Origin: Montifringilla adamsi
Lineage: Eukaryota; Chordata; Aves; Passeriformes; Passeridae
Assembly: GCA_017590115.1 (NCBI GenBank)
Contig: JAGGNK010008781.1
Location: 6,055,371-6,119,370 of the forward strand
Reading direction: 5' to 3'
DNA: 64,000 nucleotides
The first letter of the stretch is position 1. Each line of letters begins with the position of its first letter. The notes under the pieces are model-generated. The model was not told where the DNA came from and searched no databases. It worked only from the letters and a program-made list of their open reading frames with translations. A program made the position numbers and the translations under genes. Below are positions 38,884-51,194 of the stretch, in pieces.

Positions 38884-41800
38884 AAAGACAACTTTGCCTG
38901 AGGGAAACCACTCTTTGTTTTGGCTTAACTGAACACCCATTAATTTTATAGGAAGGTCTTGGGGGAAGGGCTTGTGTCTCCACAGATTTATAGTCTTTTC
39001 ATGCCAACTGGGAAGGAAATTCTCACATGCTTGTGTAGCATCAGACTTCTCCCACAAAGCTCATATTTACAGAAGAATGCAAAGCTCCCCCAGGGAGTCT
39101 AGGAGCTGATGAGACCATGAGGATCTGTTATTTATATTATAACAGTGCCCAAGATTTTTGGACCTTGCACATATTCAGGAGAAGATGCACCCCCCCTCTG
39201 ACAGGGTTCACGCTCATAGCGAATTACTCACTTTCATGGAAATCAGCATGAGTTACACATGTTTTTCTGGAACTGAGATATTAGTTCACACAATCAGAGG
39301 CAACCTGATGCCTACATTTCCCCACTCCAGCAAACAATGAGCCTACTCATTGGGATCATGGCTGCTGTGCCTAAACTTGCCAAACAGGATTGTGGTGGAG
39401 CAACAGAAGAGCCATCCAGTGCCAGATGCACCAACACCTCCTGGGAGCAACTCCACTGGAGTTGGTCACTGGTGCTGATTGTGAAAGAAATTTGTGTGCA
39501 GTCTGAGTCTATGAACTTGTTGAATTCCTGACAGAATGCTGAATCAACCAGCTGCCAACAGAGCTGGCGTCATCACTTCTCCTTCAAGCCACAACTGATT
39601 CATCCCAGTGAACATAACCTGTTTTCCACTTGCATGTGCTGGGAGGCACAGGGTGAAGGAAAGCTGCACCACAGCTTGCCCTAGGGCCAGAGAACCCTTT
39701 CTTTTTTTTCATAAGAAAATCTTTATTGAAGGGAAGCAAGTTATTTCACTGACTCGAAGGCACCCATTGAGCTTACAGAGCCTTCCAGTATGAAAAAGGC
39801 TGATATGGATACTATCTTTTCTTTAATTCACTTTGAATTTGCCTGCAAGTGTCTGGTGCAGGTTCTATGGGAGCTTTCTAAAATATCTACAGGAGAAAAG
39901 AAGGGAGGGGGGAAGACAGCACAAAGACTATTCAGGAAAGAACCAGATTGGGTAGGGGAAGAATGGAAAGGCCCAGTAAGGGTCAAACACAGAGCTACTT
40001 TTACAGACTGCAAAATCCTTTTCCTGTTTGCAATGCATGTGCAGAGCACAGAAGTGATGGACTTAAAAACACAGAAAGGAAAATGTGAATTAGAATGAAG
40101 AAAACCCCTTCTACCAGAAAGAGCAAAATTTGTGAATAAGAGATGCCAAGGCACCTCAGATTTGGAGGTCTGCAAAGAATTGCCCAAGTGCATATGGTCT
40201 GAAAAAAAGGACCAGACAGTTACTTGGAGTCCCAACCAGTCCTACAATCAACAGAAAACTCTGAAAAGAAACGGTGAAGAAATTCAAAGCATTTCCTGAT
40301 GGCAGAGCTCTGGTTGAGGCACACGGGGAGGGTCACCGCGACATCCACATCTCTCAAGCACACACCAGACAGGCTGCATGTGAATGACAGAGCTCAGGAG
40401 GCAGCTGGAGCCTGCTCAGGGGATCAGCAGAGCCTCTCATCCTGACACCAGATTTGAGTGCGTTGATGTGGTGAACTGAGACCAGAGGCAGCACAAGCAG
40501 GAACAACTGTATTTCCCAAACTTGCCCGGGGCAATGCTACACACGGGATTTAGCCAGAAGTGCTCTCACTCCCAGAACAAATCTTCCCACAGCACAGGTT
40601 CTCCTGTGAGCATCCCTGCCCTCAGGGCAGCAGGCAGGTGCCTACCAACTCCCTTTCCACATCAGATTTTAGTTTTTCTCATTACTTTTAACTGCTGATA
40701 GGAAGCAAAGCCCGTTGTCATACAGGGGTTTGTAAGTGATGAACATTTTTCTTCCTGCCTACAGAAAGCTGCCAAATCATAAAGCTCCATCCTGTTTGTA
40801 AAATAAGCCCTGGGGTATTATTTTTCCTAAAGTCAATGATGTCACAGAAATACTACTTGAAAACAGAATCTAAAATTACACTCCTGAGTGCAGCGCATTC
40901 TGGAGTTTTCATTGGCACTGCTAAAATTGTTCTGTTATGTTTTTCTGGCACAGTCCATAGTCAGATAATTGCTTGGGGCTAATCTTGAGAAGGCAAAATA
41001 TACACAACCAGCACAATTCCACTTCTGCTCCATCTTCTATTAAGAAACAAATATTCTCCACAGCATGAAGTCAGTTTTTTGCCAACAAACTCTACTAAAT
41101 GGAGCAGAGTGAATTTGGGGGAGCAGTGGGTGGGAGTGTACAATTTTGGCAAGGCAAAAAGCTTTTGTGAATTATTGCATGGCCAAACTGTTAGCTTTTT
41201 TTTAAAGGGGGGGAGGAAGGACTATAACAAGAGGTCAAAGAGTTTTGTTTAGTCTGAAAGATTTCTGAATTATTTTTCCCTCCAGAAATACATATGAATG
41301 AGGGAAAAAAGGGACACCTAGGCTATTTACCCTGCTCTGGCTCCAAGCAGAATTTCATGACTGTTCCAGACAAGTTCAATCAGCCATTTAAAGACCTTTC
41401 CACCTCCTATATTTACTGTGCTTTAAAAGATTTGCTGTGCAGTATTATTCCACCCTATTTCCAGTAGCAGTGCCAAGAGCCAGAGCACACCAAGTCATGT
41501 TGGTGAGGTGGCAACAAGCAGTGCCAAGTCCAGCTTTCAAGAATATGCTTGCAACACCACCAGCATGATTGAGCCAGATATTGTGTAATTCAAGCAGATA
41601 TTCACTTTACCTTGTCTGGCAGAAACACCCATCATTCCCAGATGGTTCTTTCACCCCAGTTTTGCTGTTGGGGGACTTACAGAGACTTACTGCTTCTCCA
41701 GCAAGCACCCATTCCTTCACATGAGTTTCTCTGTGTGGGTGAACACCCTTCCTTAATTAAGCAAAGCAACACATGCAATTTGATTTAATACACTCTTTTC

Positions 41801-44110
41801 AAAGGTCTTGCAGAAGTTAATACACCTTTAAAGACTGCATAGTTGTCCTCCACCTGTGAGGAGATATCGAGTGGGAAGAACAAAAAAAAATCATATGACC
41901 ACCAAATCAAGATACTGGTCACTGAATTTGAGGACCAGAGCACCTAGAGTAGATCACAAAACGTCATCTATAGGATTTAATCTGTCAAAATAATGCAGCT
42001 GAGTTTTCTATAAGAAAGGTCAACCTCTTGGACTTGGAGTGAGGAAACCAAAGAGTCGGGTAAGACCCAGCAACTCATGCTGAACCAGTATTTCTGGTTG
42101 TAGGTGGCAAAGTTCACATTTCTTTTTGAACAGAAAAGCAAAAGCCTGCAGAGTAGAAATGCTGGAGAGAAACACAGGGGATGTCACCTCCCTTTCATAT
42201 CCCATATTACCAAATATTTCTGAATCAGTGTATTTAATACCAACAGTCGTTTCAAACATGGGATGCTACTTGCTCCAGCTTCTCACAAGTGAGAACACTG
42301 AACAGGGCTGAGCCCCAAAACCTGCACCATAACCCAGCTCCCCACCTCTGCAGCTGGCAGGGGCAAGACACTATTCCTCCACCCCCTATATATCAGCACA
42401 ATGACTTATAACATTCTATAGGAGGAAAACAGCAGGATGTAAAATCTGCTTATTTAGGTGCACTGCCAATGCTTCCAGTGAAACCATCCCATCTTCCAGC
42501 CAGCTAAGATTTCTAATTGGAATATGAGGAAATTCAGCTTCATCTGACTGTGAAATACTCAAATTAGCCACAAGGCATGGTAGTTTGGGATCCTGGTTTC
42601 TGTCATCCCCTGCAAAGCTGACACTACAGTATGCAATTTCTGCAAAGAAAAAAAAGGTCAAGTTTATTCAAGATAAGGCCCTGACGCAGTTTATTTATTT
42701 GCAATCTTTAGGGACTGCTTAGCAAGCTCTAGTAATGGGCAAAATAGAGAGTAATATGATGAATTCCGTTTATTTAGTCCATCAAGGAGACTGCACACAC
42801 ACCCACCTTCCCAAAACAGTACTCTCCAGGTAACACAAGTCAAGGCACAGCCAGGGTGGCGGAGGGGAAGTCTGCTTTCAGCCCAGGAAAAAGGGAGTGG
42901 AAAAACTGAGAGCTCTTTTTAACTCTAAACACTGCACTACAACCAACCACCAAAACAAAGTAAACTTCCTACCCATCAAGGACTGCTGTTACAATTTAAT
43001 TCAGAGAAATGTAGCATAATTTTGGAGAAATGGCATTTTTTGTTGGCAAACATTCCAGTGGTGCAGTGATGCATGTTTTTCAAATGCCAGTAACTGTTAT
43101 TTAGGTTTCACCTGAGCAACATCTCTGGGGGCTGGGACCTTCTTTGGGAGCCACAGTGGTTGACATCTCTTTCCAAGCAGAAGGACTCAGTGGCTATTTC
43201 ATTCCAGAGACAAGAAGAGGGAAAAAAAAAAGAAGTCTTACTGTGTGCCTTCCTCAGCAATTTATCTAAGAGGCCAAATGCCTCCAAGACAGATATTAAT
43301 ATTTCAAATAAAGTCCCTTGATTATCCTCACAAAGCTTCCCAAAGGGGCTGAAAGGAAAAAGATGCTCTGTGCTGATCTGGACCGCTGGATTCCCTCAAG
43401 GCAGATTGTTCCACAGTGATGTAAGAAAACACTCCAGCTAACAACAGGCCCTCTTACTTTCTTATTTTCTTTGTGAGGCTTGGAAAATCCCAACCCCAGC
43501 CACTCCTGCTTTATTTTGGCACCTTTGCTATTGATCCCAGATGAAGCCAGATACCACAGAGCTGTGGAAACATTAAAGAGAAATGCACCACACATCATCA
43601 AAACTCGAACCCCAAATCCTCACAGTTTGGGCAAGTACACAAGTCAGTTTTATTTCATCTAGAGGTTGATCCTAATTAGAACAAGCAGATATGTAAAGAA
43701 AAATATATGCAGAGCCCAAGTGTGCAGCTAGTCAGGGAACACAGAGGTCATACTTCAACCACTCAAACTGATTTCAGGCTGGGATTGCAACCCAATGCTG
43801 AAAATAAAAGTGAATACCTGGAGATCAGGCTCAGCACAGGAGCAGAATTTTTAGGAGCTCCCCCAGGAAACTCACATGCTTTGGATTCCCATCCTCCAGG
43901 TTCAGATCAGCCTCTGCATTCGATGCCAAACCAAAGCAGAATCCCAAGTTTCTGGGGTTAGGTCAAGTCTAGCTTATTATGCTGTGCTTATCAGCTGTAG
44001 TCATACATGCAGTCACAGAGGAGTTGCTCTGGTGGAACTTGGTCAATACTACTCAGACCTGACATTATTTGGCTTACACCAGGGGTAGTAAAGCACATCA
44101 AACCAAAGGG
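38884..44110. other. Gene-free DNA, nothing recognised
   Basis: More than 5 kb with no recognised exon, RNA gene, mobile element or strong motif cluster. Minor features are A9 near 41882 and a G-rich spot near 41205-41215. All frames are under 140 residues, overlap antisense frames and have no known domain. Confidence 0.55.

Positions 44111-44150
<40 letters not shown>
44111..44150. repeat. Poly-A tract (40 nt)
   Basis: Uninterrupted A40 following 'aaaccaaaggg'. No LINE or SINE body was recognised upstream, so it is called a microsatellite. Confidence 0.95.
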
Positions 44151-44152
<2 letters not shown>

Positions 44153-46916
44153 ACCACCAACCCATCTGGGTGTGGAGTATGAGTCTCCTCCAATCCTGCT
44201 AAAGGCTACAACCAGCTCTTGATATAGCATGTGTCACTGCTGTTGCCTTCAAGCCAGGGCTAAGGACTCTACTCAGTGCTGAGAACACTGTAGTGCTGGA
44301 TTTCTACAGCAGCTCAAACTGGCAAACCCCAGGATGCTACAGGTCTCAATTCCATGCTGAGCCACATGCTCCCACATGCTGTAAAAGGAAGGCTTCCAAA
44401 CAGGAGGCTGCAGATCTCGAGTGGCCACACATCCCTTTTAGCACGGGGAGCATTCCTTCCATAAGAGGAATACATAGCAGTTTCATGGATTGGAAGCACC
44501 CTGGATCCCCCCCCACCTAATATTCAACAAAACTGAGAAAGTAAGCATGGTGTCCCTTCTCACTTATACCTAAAATGTACAATGAGTGCCATAAGTTGGC
44601 TCCTGAATTGCCTCAGGCCAAGGCTTATTATACAAAGAACAAAGAGGGGTTTTATGTATTTTTTTTTTACTCTCAGACAAATAAAAGTCCTGCCTTTTGC
44701 CTTTGGGCTGTGCTGAGAAAAGGGCTGTGCCTTGCAAAGTGAACAGGCTGCCCTGAGGCTGACAAATGCAGGGAACAAGGCAGCTCAGGGTCATCCTGAG
44801 GGGGCTGAAGGACTTGATACCCTGGTGAGGGAGCAACCTCAGCTGAGGGGTAGCACCTTGTCCACAGCTGCATTTACCAGCAAAGGTGGGACCTACAAAG
44901 ATGGGATGGCAGTTACAGTGTGGGGGTCATCTTCAGCTGCACTGGGGTTTGTGTGCTTCGAAGACAGAAGGAGCCCTTTAAGTGTAGGAAATCTGCTTTC
45001 AGGATGAAGTGACACCTTCGCAAGGCTGGCACACAAGTCCAACTTTAAAGTCAGGAAAGCTAGAGGCAGGAGTTCAGGAAGGTTTCAGCCTTTCACAGGG
45101 GGAGGTGCTGTTACCTGCACATCTCTGTGCTGCAGTCTCACATTCCATTTCCTCCAGCATCACAAGGAACTTCACTGCAGGTGGGCAATGCTTTCAGACA
45201 GATGGATGTGCAGAGAGGCTGGATAAACATCACAGCCCCACTGGCTAACTCAGTGCTGGCCTAGGGGCACAGATTAAAGTGGCTCACAACCTTTGCTCAG
45301 CCCTCACCCCCGCAGGTGGCCAGAAGATGACAAACAGCAGGAAAGTCAATGCCTTTTAGTCATACAAGACAAGCAATGGCAAAAAGCTCTATGCCCAGCT
45401 GCAGCTGGTCAGGAAGCATGGCCACGTTTTTTTCATTGCAGTTTCACTTCATGGCAATCAAAATTGTGCAGAACAGTTTGAACAGGTTCTAGAGTTGGCA
45501 AGACTTCCCACAGGCAGCCAAAATATCACACTTCTGTCAAAACAAGGACTTGAGCCCTATTCTCCTCAATCACTGGCAACTGCTGAACTGTTATGCTTGC
45601 TATTCACCATTAAAGTTCATGAGGCTTACAGGGATATCCTTATTTTGCAGGTGAAAACCAGTAATTAGAAAATAGGGAGTTGTGTGAAGACCTCCAAAGG
45701 GGATGAAAACAAGAAGAACCTCAGCCTTCTCACGAGAAGCATCCAACCCCTTTGCCTCCATTGACTCTTAGCCACTTTCTCCAAGACGAGCACTGTGAGC
45801 ACTGTGCTACAGCCACCAAGTGCCAGCTGAGAAAGCAAGGTGGAAATCCGTGCTCTCCAGGGCCTGCACAGCTGCAGCAGGAGAACTGGGAGCTGCCACC
45901 TGAGGGATGTAGCAGCAGCCACCATGCCCTGCTGATTCAGGTGGGTTACAGTCACTTGCCACAGTTTGCTCAGCTGAGTCCCAGGAGAGTTTGGTCACAG
46001 CCAAGCACCAGCCCTTCTGACAGGGGAGGCTTGCACTGCACAGAGGGGGCAGGCTACAGAGTTTGAATCCAAGAGCTGTGCTTCAGCAGTGCCCAGGGCC
46101 CCGTGTCATCAATAAGAGCCCTGTTAAGCCTCAGGCTGTACATGTACAAGACAGACAGGTAGCTTCAAGCCCAGGAGAGAGATTATCTCAGTTTAAGATG
46201 AAGCAACAGGGGAACAAAGTAAGTAGAAAATGAAAGTGGGTAGCATGAAAGGAGCAGTCCTGGGATGGCAATGAATAGGTTTAAACCTGAACTCTCACTA
46301 GTGTCAGAAATGCTGGTCTAGCTACAGCCCTTGAACAGCTCTAGGGCTTGTGCAGCCACTCACTGTGCAAAAATAAACTCGAACAAAACACCCACTCACT
46401 CTTCTAGCACTGAAGTAGCTGCTAGAGATGGACCAGAAAGGCAGAGGCATAAGAGAGAGTGGAAAAGCTTCTCTTTTGCTTTTGGTCTTAAGATAATACT
46501 GTGGACAAGAGAGGTGGTCCTGCAGATATTTAATGGATGACAAGTGTGTGCCTGAACAAAATGGTAAAGACATTCTATTTAAATGTGGCAAACAGGCAGC
46601 AAAAGCTGCAGCTCTGACAAACAACAGGGAACAGCAACACACAGAACAGGGCAAGAAGACAAGCAGTTTATGAAAGACTGGAGAAAGCTGAGGCTATCAA
46701 AGTGACTACCAGCTTTTTGCAATAACATCTGGACATACATTTCCTGAATGCACCAGTGACTAGTGTGGAAATCCCTGGAAGATGCAAGAGCAGGAGCAGA
46801 GATGGAGCCATGACATCTAATCTGGGGTGACATCTGCCTCTGGGCTAGAGCAGAGAGATTGTTTTTGCCACTACTGGAAAGAAGATTGCTGTAGTCAGGA
46901 ACAGAGCTGCTTAGGG
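44151..46916. other. Gene-free DNA, nothing recognised
   Basis: No gene was recognised. A phrase near 45630-45665 ('atatccttattttgcaggtgaaaacc') hints at a MIR end but is too short to annotate. Frames near 44570-45250 and 45665-46066 overlap in both strands. Confidence 0.55.
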
Positions 46917-47011
46917 AAAAAAAAAAAAAAAAAAAAAACCAAACCAAAAAACAAATACAAAAACACACACACACAAAAAAAAAAACCCAACCAAAAAAAA
47001 ACCAAAAACCC
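46917..47011. repeat. A/C-rich low-complexity tract
   Basis: A22 (46917-46938) is followed by aacc/caaa-type A/C sequence with a short (CA)n near 46964-46974, ending at about 47011. On the minus strand it reads as runs of F/C/V and inflates an open frame there, which I do not treat as a gene. Confidence 0.9.
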
Positions 47012-47899
47012 AGTAGTGTGAAGAGAAAGCAGAATTCAGTATTATTCAGAAAACTGAGGTGCAAATTGGAGATGATCTGTAGAACAAATAAAGAAAATGC
47101 CAGTCTGTGGTCCTTGTGGGTCAGACAGAGTGACTGAGGAAAGAGTGACACAGTTTGGGAGACAGGCCAAGTACCTTCTGTGTATCATTCTGATACTTCA
47201 GTTGTGTTAAGAGCCATTTGGCACAGACACCCTCCTGAAGTGGAAGGACACAGCTGCAAAAATGGAGAGCACTTCCAATAACATAACCTGCAAGGTATGA
47301 AATCAAGAGAGAAGCAGGATGGGCACAGGCAGAGGCATGGAATAAACAGTAAAATGAAAGACACGTTAGAAAGTCAAAATGAAACGTGTCTGTTTATTGA
47401 TAGATCTTTGAGACTGAGCTAAATTTAAATCAAGAACACTTGAAAATGAAACATTCTGCAGAGATGTGGTTATTTGTACAGCTTTGGTTAACACCCTTCC
47501 TGGCAGTGAAATGCGCTTTAATGTGGTAAAGGCAGTGCAAGAAGAATGTTGCTGTCTTCTTCTCACCATGCCTTACATGTTAATCTTTTCATTTTCCTTC
47601 CAAAAATCCTTGCAGATTTCTGCCCCATGTGTATTTGTGCAGCCCCATCCCCACAATCAGAGACCCCAGAAGTTTACCCAAGTACCAGAAGGTCTAAACC
47701 ATCAGTTCCCGGCATTACATAACATCCCAATCACAAAACAGGGCATCCAGGACAGCCTGCAAAGCATGGAGCTCCCTCAGCATCACCCAAACCTGAAGAA
47801 AAGGATTCTCCTTTCCATTAAATCCCAAGTCTGTCATTGCAGAGGGTCAAGGCAGATTGCTCAGAGTCACAGGCTTCATGCTGTCACTCATATTAATGA
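47012..47899. other. Gene-free DNA, nothing recognised
   Basis: No recognised gene or repeat. A 149-residue plus-strand frame (47466-47915) has no known domain. Confidence 0.5.
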
Positions 47900-48200
47900 T
47901 GCAATGCTTTATTAATTGGAGTTTTCCTGAACAGCATGTGTAGTATCAGTGACACTCATAATTAAATAGGCAGGCAGCATTTTTTTTTAAATGAGCTGAG
48001 AGTTAATTGAATTCTGGAGTCCCTGTGATCAGCTGTGAAATTTATACCTGCAATTTGTGCAGGCAGCAAGAACTAGAGCCTTTGGGGCCTTGTTATTCAT
48101 CAAAAATAGGCTGATTTATTTGTGCCAAGTATCTCTGTAGGAGGCTCTTGGGCCCGATGTACAGTCACTTTCCTCCAATTAACCTCCCTGGCCTAGAGGG
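47900..48200. other. Candidate conserved noncoding element
   Basis: AT-rich unique sequence with homeodomain-type cores: TTATTAATTGGAG, CATAATTAAATAGG, GAGTTAATTGAATTC and TCCAATTAACC. A T9 run lies near 47982. Motif density and lack of repeat structure suggest an enhancer-like element. This was judged by eye. Confidence 0.25.
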
Positions 48201-50140
48201 AAAAGAGAATTAGACATCTGTTAAAAGCACAAACCTAGTCTTGAGAAAGTAGGCACATTTCAGTGGAAGCCAGCTCTCAGCTGAGTTAACCTCTGGCCAC
48301 CACGGGCTGAGGAGTTCCAGCATGAAATATGTCAAAAACAGCCGACACAAACTATGGAGTTAAAGCAATCTCAGGTGATAAGAAGTGGAAGGGTCCTGAC
48401 ACGAGTCAGCTGGACCACTTTGCTTCACAGCCAGCAGACCCCTCTGGATGAGGGGAGTACCCCTCCTCTGGTTGACAAGTGCTGGTGTAGGACAGCAATT
48501 CCTCTCCTCCTGTTTTCTCTCTCTGCAAAATTCACTTCCCAGAAGACTGGGTGCTTAGCACCCTCTTTTCATGCCACCCTTCTTTCTCTTACTACTGCTC
48601 AGCATGGGTAGTAAGTCTTCGTACAAGGACTGGAACTGGTTCACTTTTTTAATTTCCTTAGGTTGGGGCTGAGCACAAAGCAGCTCACTGTGGTAAAAGC
48701 AGTTTCTTAGTAAGAAGTCTATACACACTTTCAGGAAGTTTTCCAGCCACAGACCACTTTGTGTCAGAATCATAAGGATCAGCCAGAAGCTGAGAAGAGA
48801 TCTTGAGGACTGGAGCTGTATCTCCATTCTGTACAAATCCTTTTGGGATCCCCTCTTAGGGCCAATCATTGCCTAAGAGCACCCATGAAATGGTACAGCA
48901 GAGCCAGGAACCAATAATACTCCCTGCTCAATGGATTTTCCAGTCCAAAGTTAACTCTGCCAGCAATATGACAACATTGTTCTTCATCACTGAAGCACGG
49001 CACTGAAGCATTAGCTAATCCCTCTCAAGTGTGTGGGAAATAGTTTGGAGTTCTGCAGTTGGCTTTTATAAAACTGTACATCAGAAATGGCTCCAAGGCA
49101 CAGACAGATCTGCCATGTGGCCATTCTGGAGAGCCCAAAACGTGACTACTTTTGCATGGGAGAAATACAGGCCAGCATTTGTTTAATAATGTTTGCTTTC
49201 ACAGAGGAAGTCTGAGATCAAAATGGCACCTGCTACCCTCAAAAGTACACCAGAACAAGCACAGCCAAATTGTCTACCCTGCTGTTGTCCACAGCAGATT
49301 GCAACACCAGGTTTTTATCTTCAACAAACTCTTTCTAGCTACAGGACCTATGACTTTTGATTGGGATTTTGTTTGCCTCTTTTTTCAGTGCTGGATTTCC
49401 TTTAAAAGGCTGTAATTTAGTTTGCAATTTATTTTCGTTGACTTGGGTATAAAGTTTACTCTGTCCATCACCGAAGCAAGCCCATATCCATGTCTGCTGG
49501 AAGTCATGGGTGGCTAACACGCTTCTCTTGAACAGTTCTTCTCTCCCATCCAGTATCACTGGTTGTTTTTGGACAGTCATTCAGGGGTAAAACAAAAACC
49601 CAAACACACAGACCACAATACAAACACCATATTGACAGCCTGATCAGCTGTTAAATAGTATCTTTTCTTATGACTAAAAGTAGCCATTTAAAATCAGCAG
49701 TCAAGACTTGTTAATGACTCTTGTAAAGATCTTCAGTGATGCCCTATGACATCATCATCACAAGAAGCTGTGTAAAATCTGTTTACATAGAAACTGGTCT
49801 CACAGGCAAACTATTTCATAAACAGTATTAGATATTACTTTTTGTATTTCAACTGGTATTTTTTAATGAACTAGCTCAAAGTGCAGTGTAACTCAACCTC
49901 CAAGCAGCTTAGGTGGTTGATTACAAACAAGGATAAAACACCAAGAGGCTCTCCTGGCAAGCTGCCCAAAAGTCAGCCACCAAGAACTAACCCTAAAAAG
50001 AGGTCATCTCCAGTACAGTTCTTTTTCATCCACCATCATCCCGGCTAATGCAACACCACACCACAAAACCTCCAGCACTCCCTAGGGCACTGGGAGTGAA
50101 CAGCCCAGATCGCACATACCTCATGGTGGGGCTCTGCTGA
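48201..50140. other. Gene-free DNA, nothing recognised
   Basis: No recognised gene. The 104-residue minus-strand frame at 48555-48869 shows no known domain. The stretch 49580-49900 is moderately AT-rich. Confidence 0.5.
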
Positions 50141-50447
50141 CCTTCATCCCAACGGGGATCACACAGCGGACTCTGCAGACCTTCACCCCAACAGGGATCA
50201 CACAATGGGCTCTACACCCTTCATCCCAACGGGGATCACGCAGCAGTGTCTGCAGCCTTCATCCCAACAGGGATCGCACAATGGGCTCTGCAGCCTTCAT
50301 CCCAACAGGGATCACACAGCGGGCTCTGCAGACCTGAATCCCTACGGGGATCACGCAGCAGTGTCTGCAGCCTTCATCCCAACAGGGATCACACAATGTG
50401 CTCTGCAGCCTTCATCCCAACAGGGATCACACAGTGGGCTCTGCAGA
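50141..50447. repeat. 38-bp minisatellite with 115-bp higher-order period
   Basis: Eight units of 37-39 bp start at 50141, 50180, 50217, 50256, 50294, 50333, 50371 and 50409. Each begins ccttcatcccaac(a/g)ggga and ends ctctgcag or tgtctgcag. Three unit types occur, told apart by their middles (cagcgg, caatgg and cagcagtg), in the order A B C B A C B A. Units 3-5 and 6-8 therefore form two 115-bp blocks that differ at only about six bases. This indicates that a three-unit block was duplicated recently. Weaker copies continue beyond 50447. Confidence 0.95.
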
Positions 50448-50570
50448 CTTGCATCCCAAAGAACTCACAGTGGGGCTGGGCAGGCTCCATCACAACAGAA
50501 CCCGCACGGGGCAGGTTCTGCATGCCTTCATCACAATGGAAGCCCCTCTCCAGGGTTCTTCATGCCTTCC
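50448..50570. repeat. Degenerate minisatellite units
   Basis: About three further units, recognisable by 'catcccaa', 'ccatcacaacag', 'ccttcatcacaatgg' and the closing 'ttctgcatg/ttcttcatg', continue the 38-bp array with rising divergence and more G/C. They join the minisatellite to the CpG island with no clear border. Confidence 0.7.
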
Positions 50571-50898
50571 CCACCATGGTGCTCCCGCACGGCAGGGCTC
50601 TGTTTTCCTTCTTCCCACGCCGGCTGCGGGAGCTCTGGAGCCGCCATGCTTCAGCACCACTGCTCTGCAAAGCCACGTAAAACCCCAAACCTGTTCTTTA
50701 TTGGGAACACATGTGTCTGCCAGGGACCTCCGACCCAGCTGCCCGACCGCGGGCGGCCACAGGTGCCTTGGCTTTGCGGCTCGCCCGGCCTGCGGGGCCG
50801 AGTACGGGGCGGCCCCTGAGGGCGGCAGGAGCCCGCGGCCGGCCCGGGGCTCTGGGGCGGCCCGCAGCGGGTCCTGCACAGCCACCGGCCCGGGGCGG

Positions 50899-50912
50899 CC
50901 ACCAGAGGGGGA
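50899..50912 (+). promoter_or_regulatory. Candidate CTCF-binding site
   Basis: CCACCAGAGGGGGA matches the CTCF core CCASYAGRKGGCRS at 12 of 14 positions, including the whole CCASYAGRKGG part, and is preceded by GG as in the longer consensus. Its place inside a CpG island raises its plausibility. The C-to-G change at position 12 lowers it. CTCF occupancy data in a related bird would decide. Confidence 0.45.
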
Positions 50913-50926
50913 CAGAGCACCGCACT

Positions 50927-50944
50927 GGGCCGGGCCGGGCCGGG
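50927..50944 (+). other. G-quadruplex motif
   Basis: Four GGG runs separated by CC (50927-29, 50932-34, 50937-39, 50942-44) fit the canonical four-run quadruplex pattern with two-base loops. It equals about four copies of GGGCC in tandem. The same bases are partly self-complementary, so a hairpin is a competing fold. Confidence 0.75.
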
Positions 50945-51095
50945 CCGCGCTCCCCCGGGCCCACCGCGGCCGCTCCCGGCCCGGCACCTCGCCCTCCACC
51001 TGGGACGGCCCCTCCGCCGTGCCCGGGCCGGGCAAGGGGCACACGGCAGCCTCTAAAGGGCTGCAGGAGGTTCCCCTGCTCCCCGCGGTCCTCCC

Positions 51096-51194
51096 GTGTT
51101 TGGGGTGTTGCTGTAGGGTCTGCCTGCTCTATTGGGAGCTGCCCGGCAGTTCGGGGTCCCCACCGAACCTACGCTGACCCCAGCATCGCCATCT
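51096..51194. other. Downstream shore of the CpG island
   Basis: G/C content and CpG fall off over about 100 bases, between the island and the AT-rich block that follows. No feature was recognised within it. Confidence 0.5.

Larger units (their letters stand above)
50570..51095. promoter_or_regulatory. CpG island, candidate promoter or insulator
   Basis: Strongly G/C-rich sequence, densest at 50730-51095, where I count about 45 CpG by hand. The flanking DNA has almost none. Such density is kept in vertebrates mainly where DNA is unmethylated in the germ line, usually at promoters. Inside are a CTCF-like core (50899-50912) and a G-quadruplex motif (50927-50944), and SP1-type GGGGCGG boxes (for example near 50807 and 50856). 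No TATA box, start codon context or splice donor stands out, so direction and transcript are unknown. Open frames of up to 259 residues across it are expected from GC richness and are not called genes. Confidence 0.7.

Noticed and set aside
44050..44150. Processed pseudogene or SINE ending in the A40 tract
   Set aside because: The upstream 60-100 bases match no gene or retroposon that I recognise.
45630..45665. 'atatccttattttgcaggtgaaaacc', like a MIR end
   Set aside because: One short phrase without the aaactgaggc core or the rest of the element.
46579..47151. 190-residue minus-strand frame
   Set aside because: Its N-terminal half is inflated by translation of an A/C-rich low-complexity tract into F/C/V runs; the rest has no recognised domain.
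50141..50447. Regular direct repeats reminiscent of a CRISPR array
   Set aside because: The units are directly tandem with no unique spacers, and the DNA is vertebrate.
50205..51177. Overlapping plus-strand frames of 204 and 259 residues, and a 184-residue minus-strand frame, across the minisatellite and CpG island
   Set aside because: They arise from the repeat unit and from GC-rich DNA poor in stop codons, are open on both strands and in several phases, and show no known domain.
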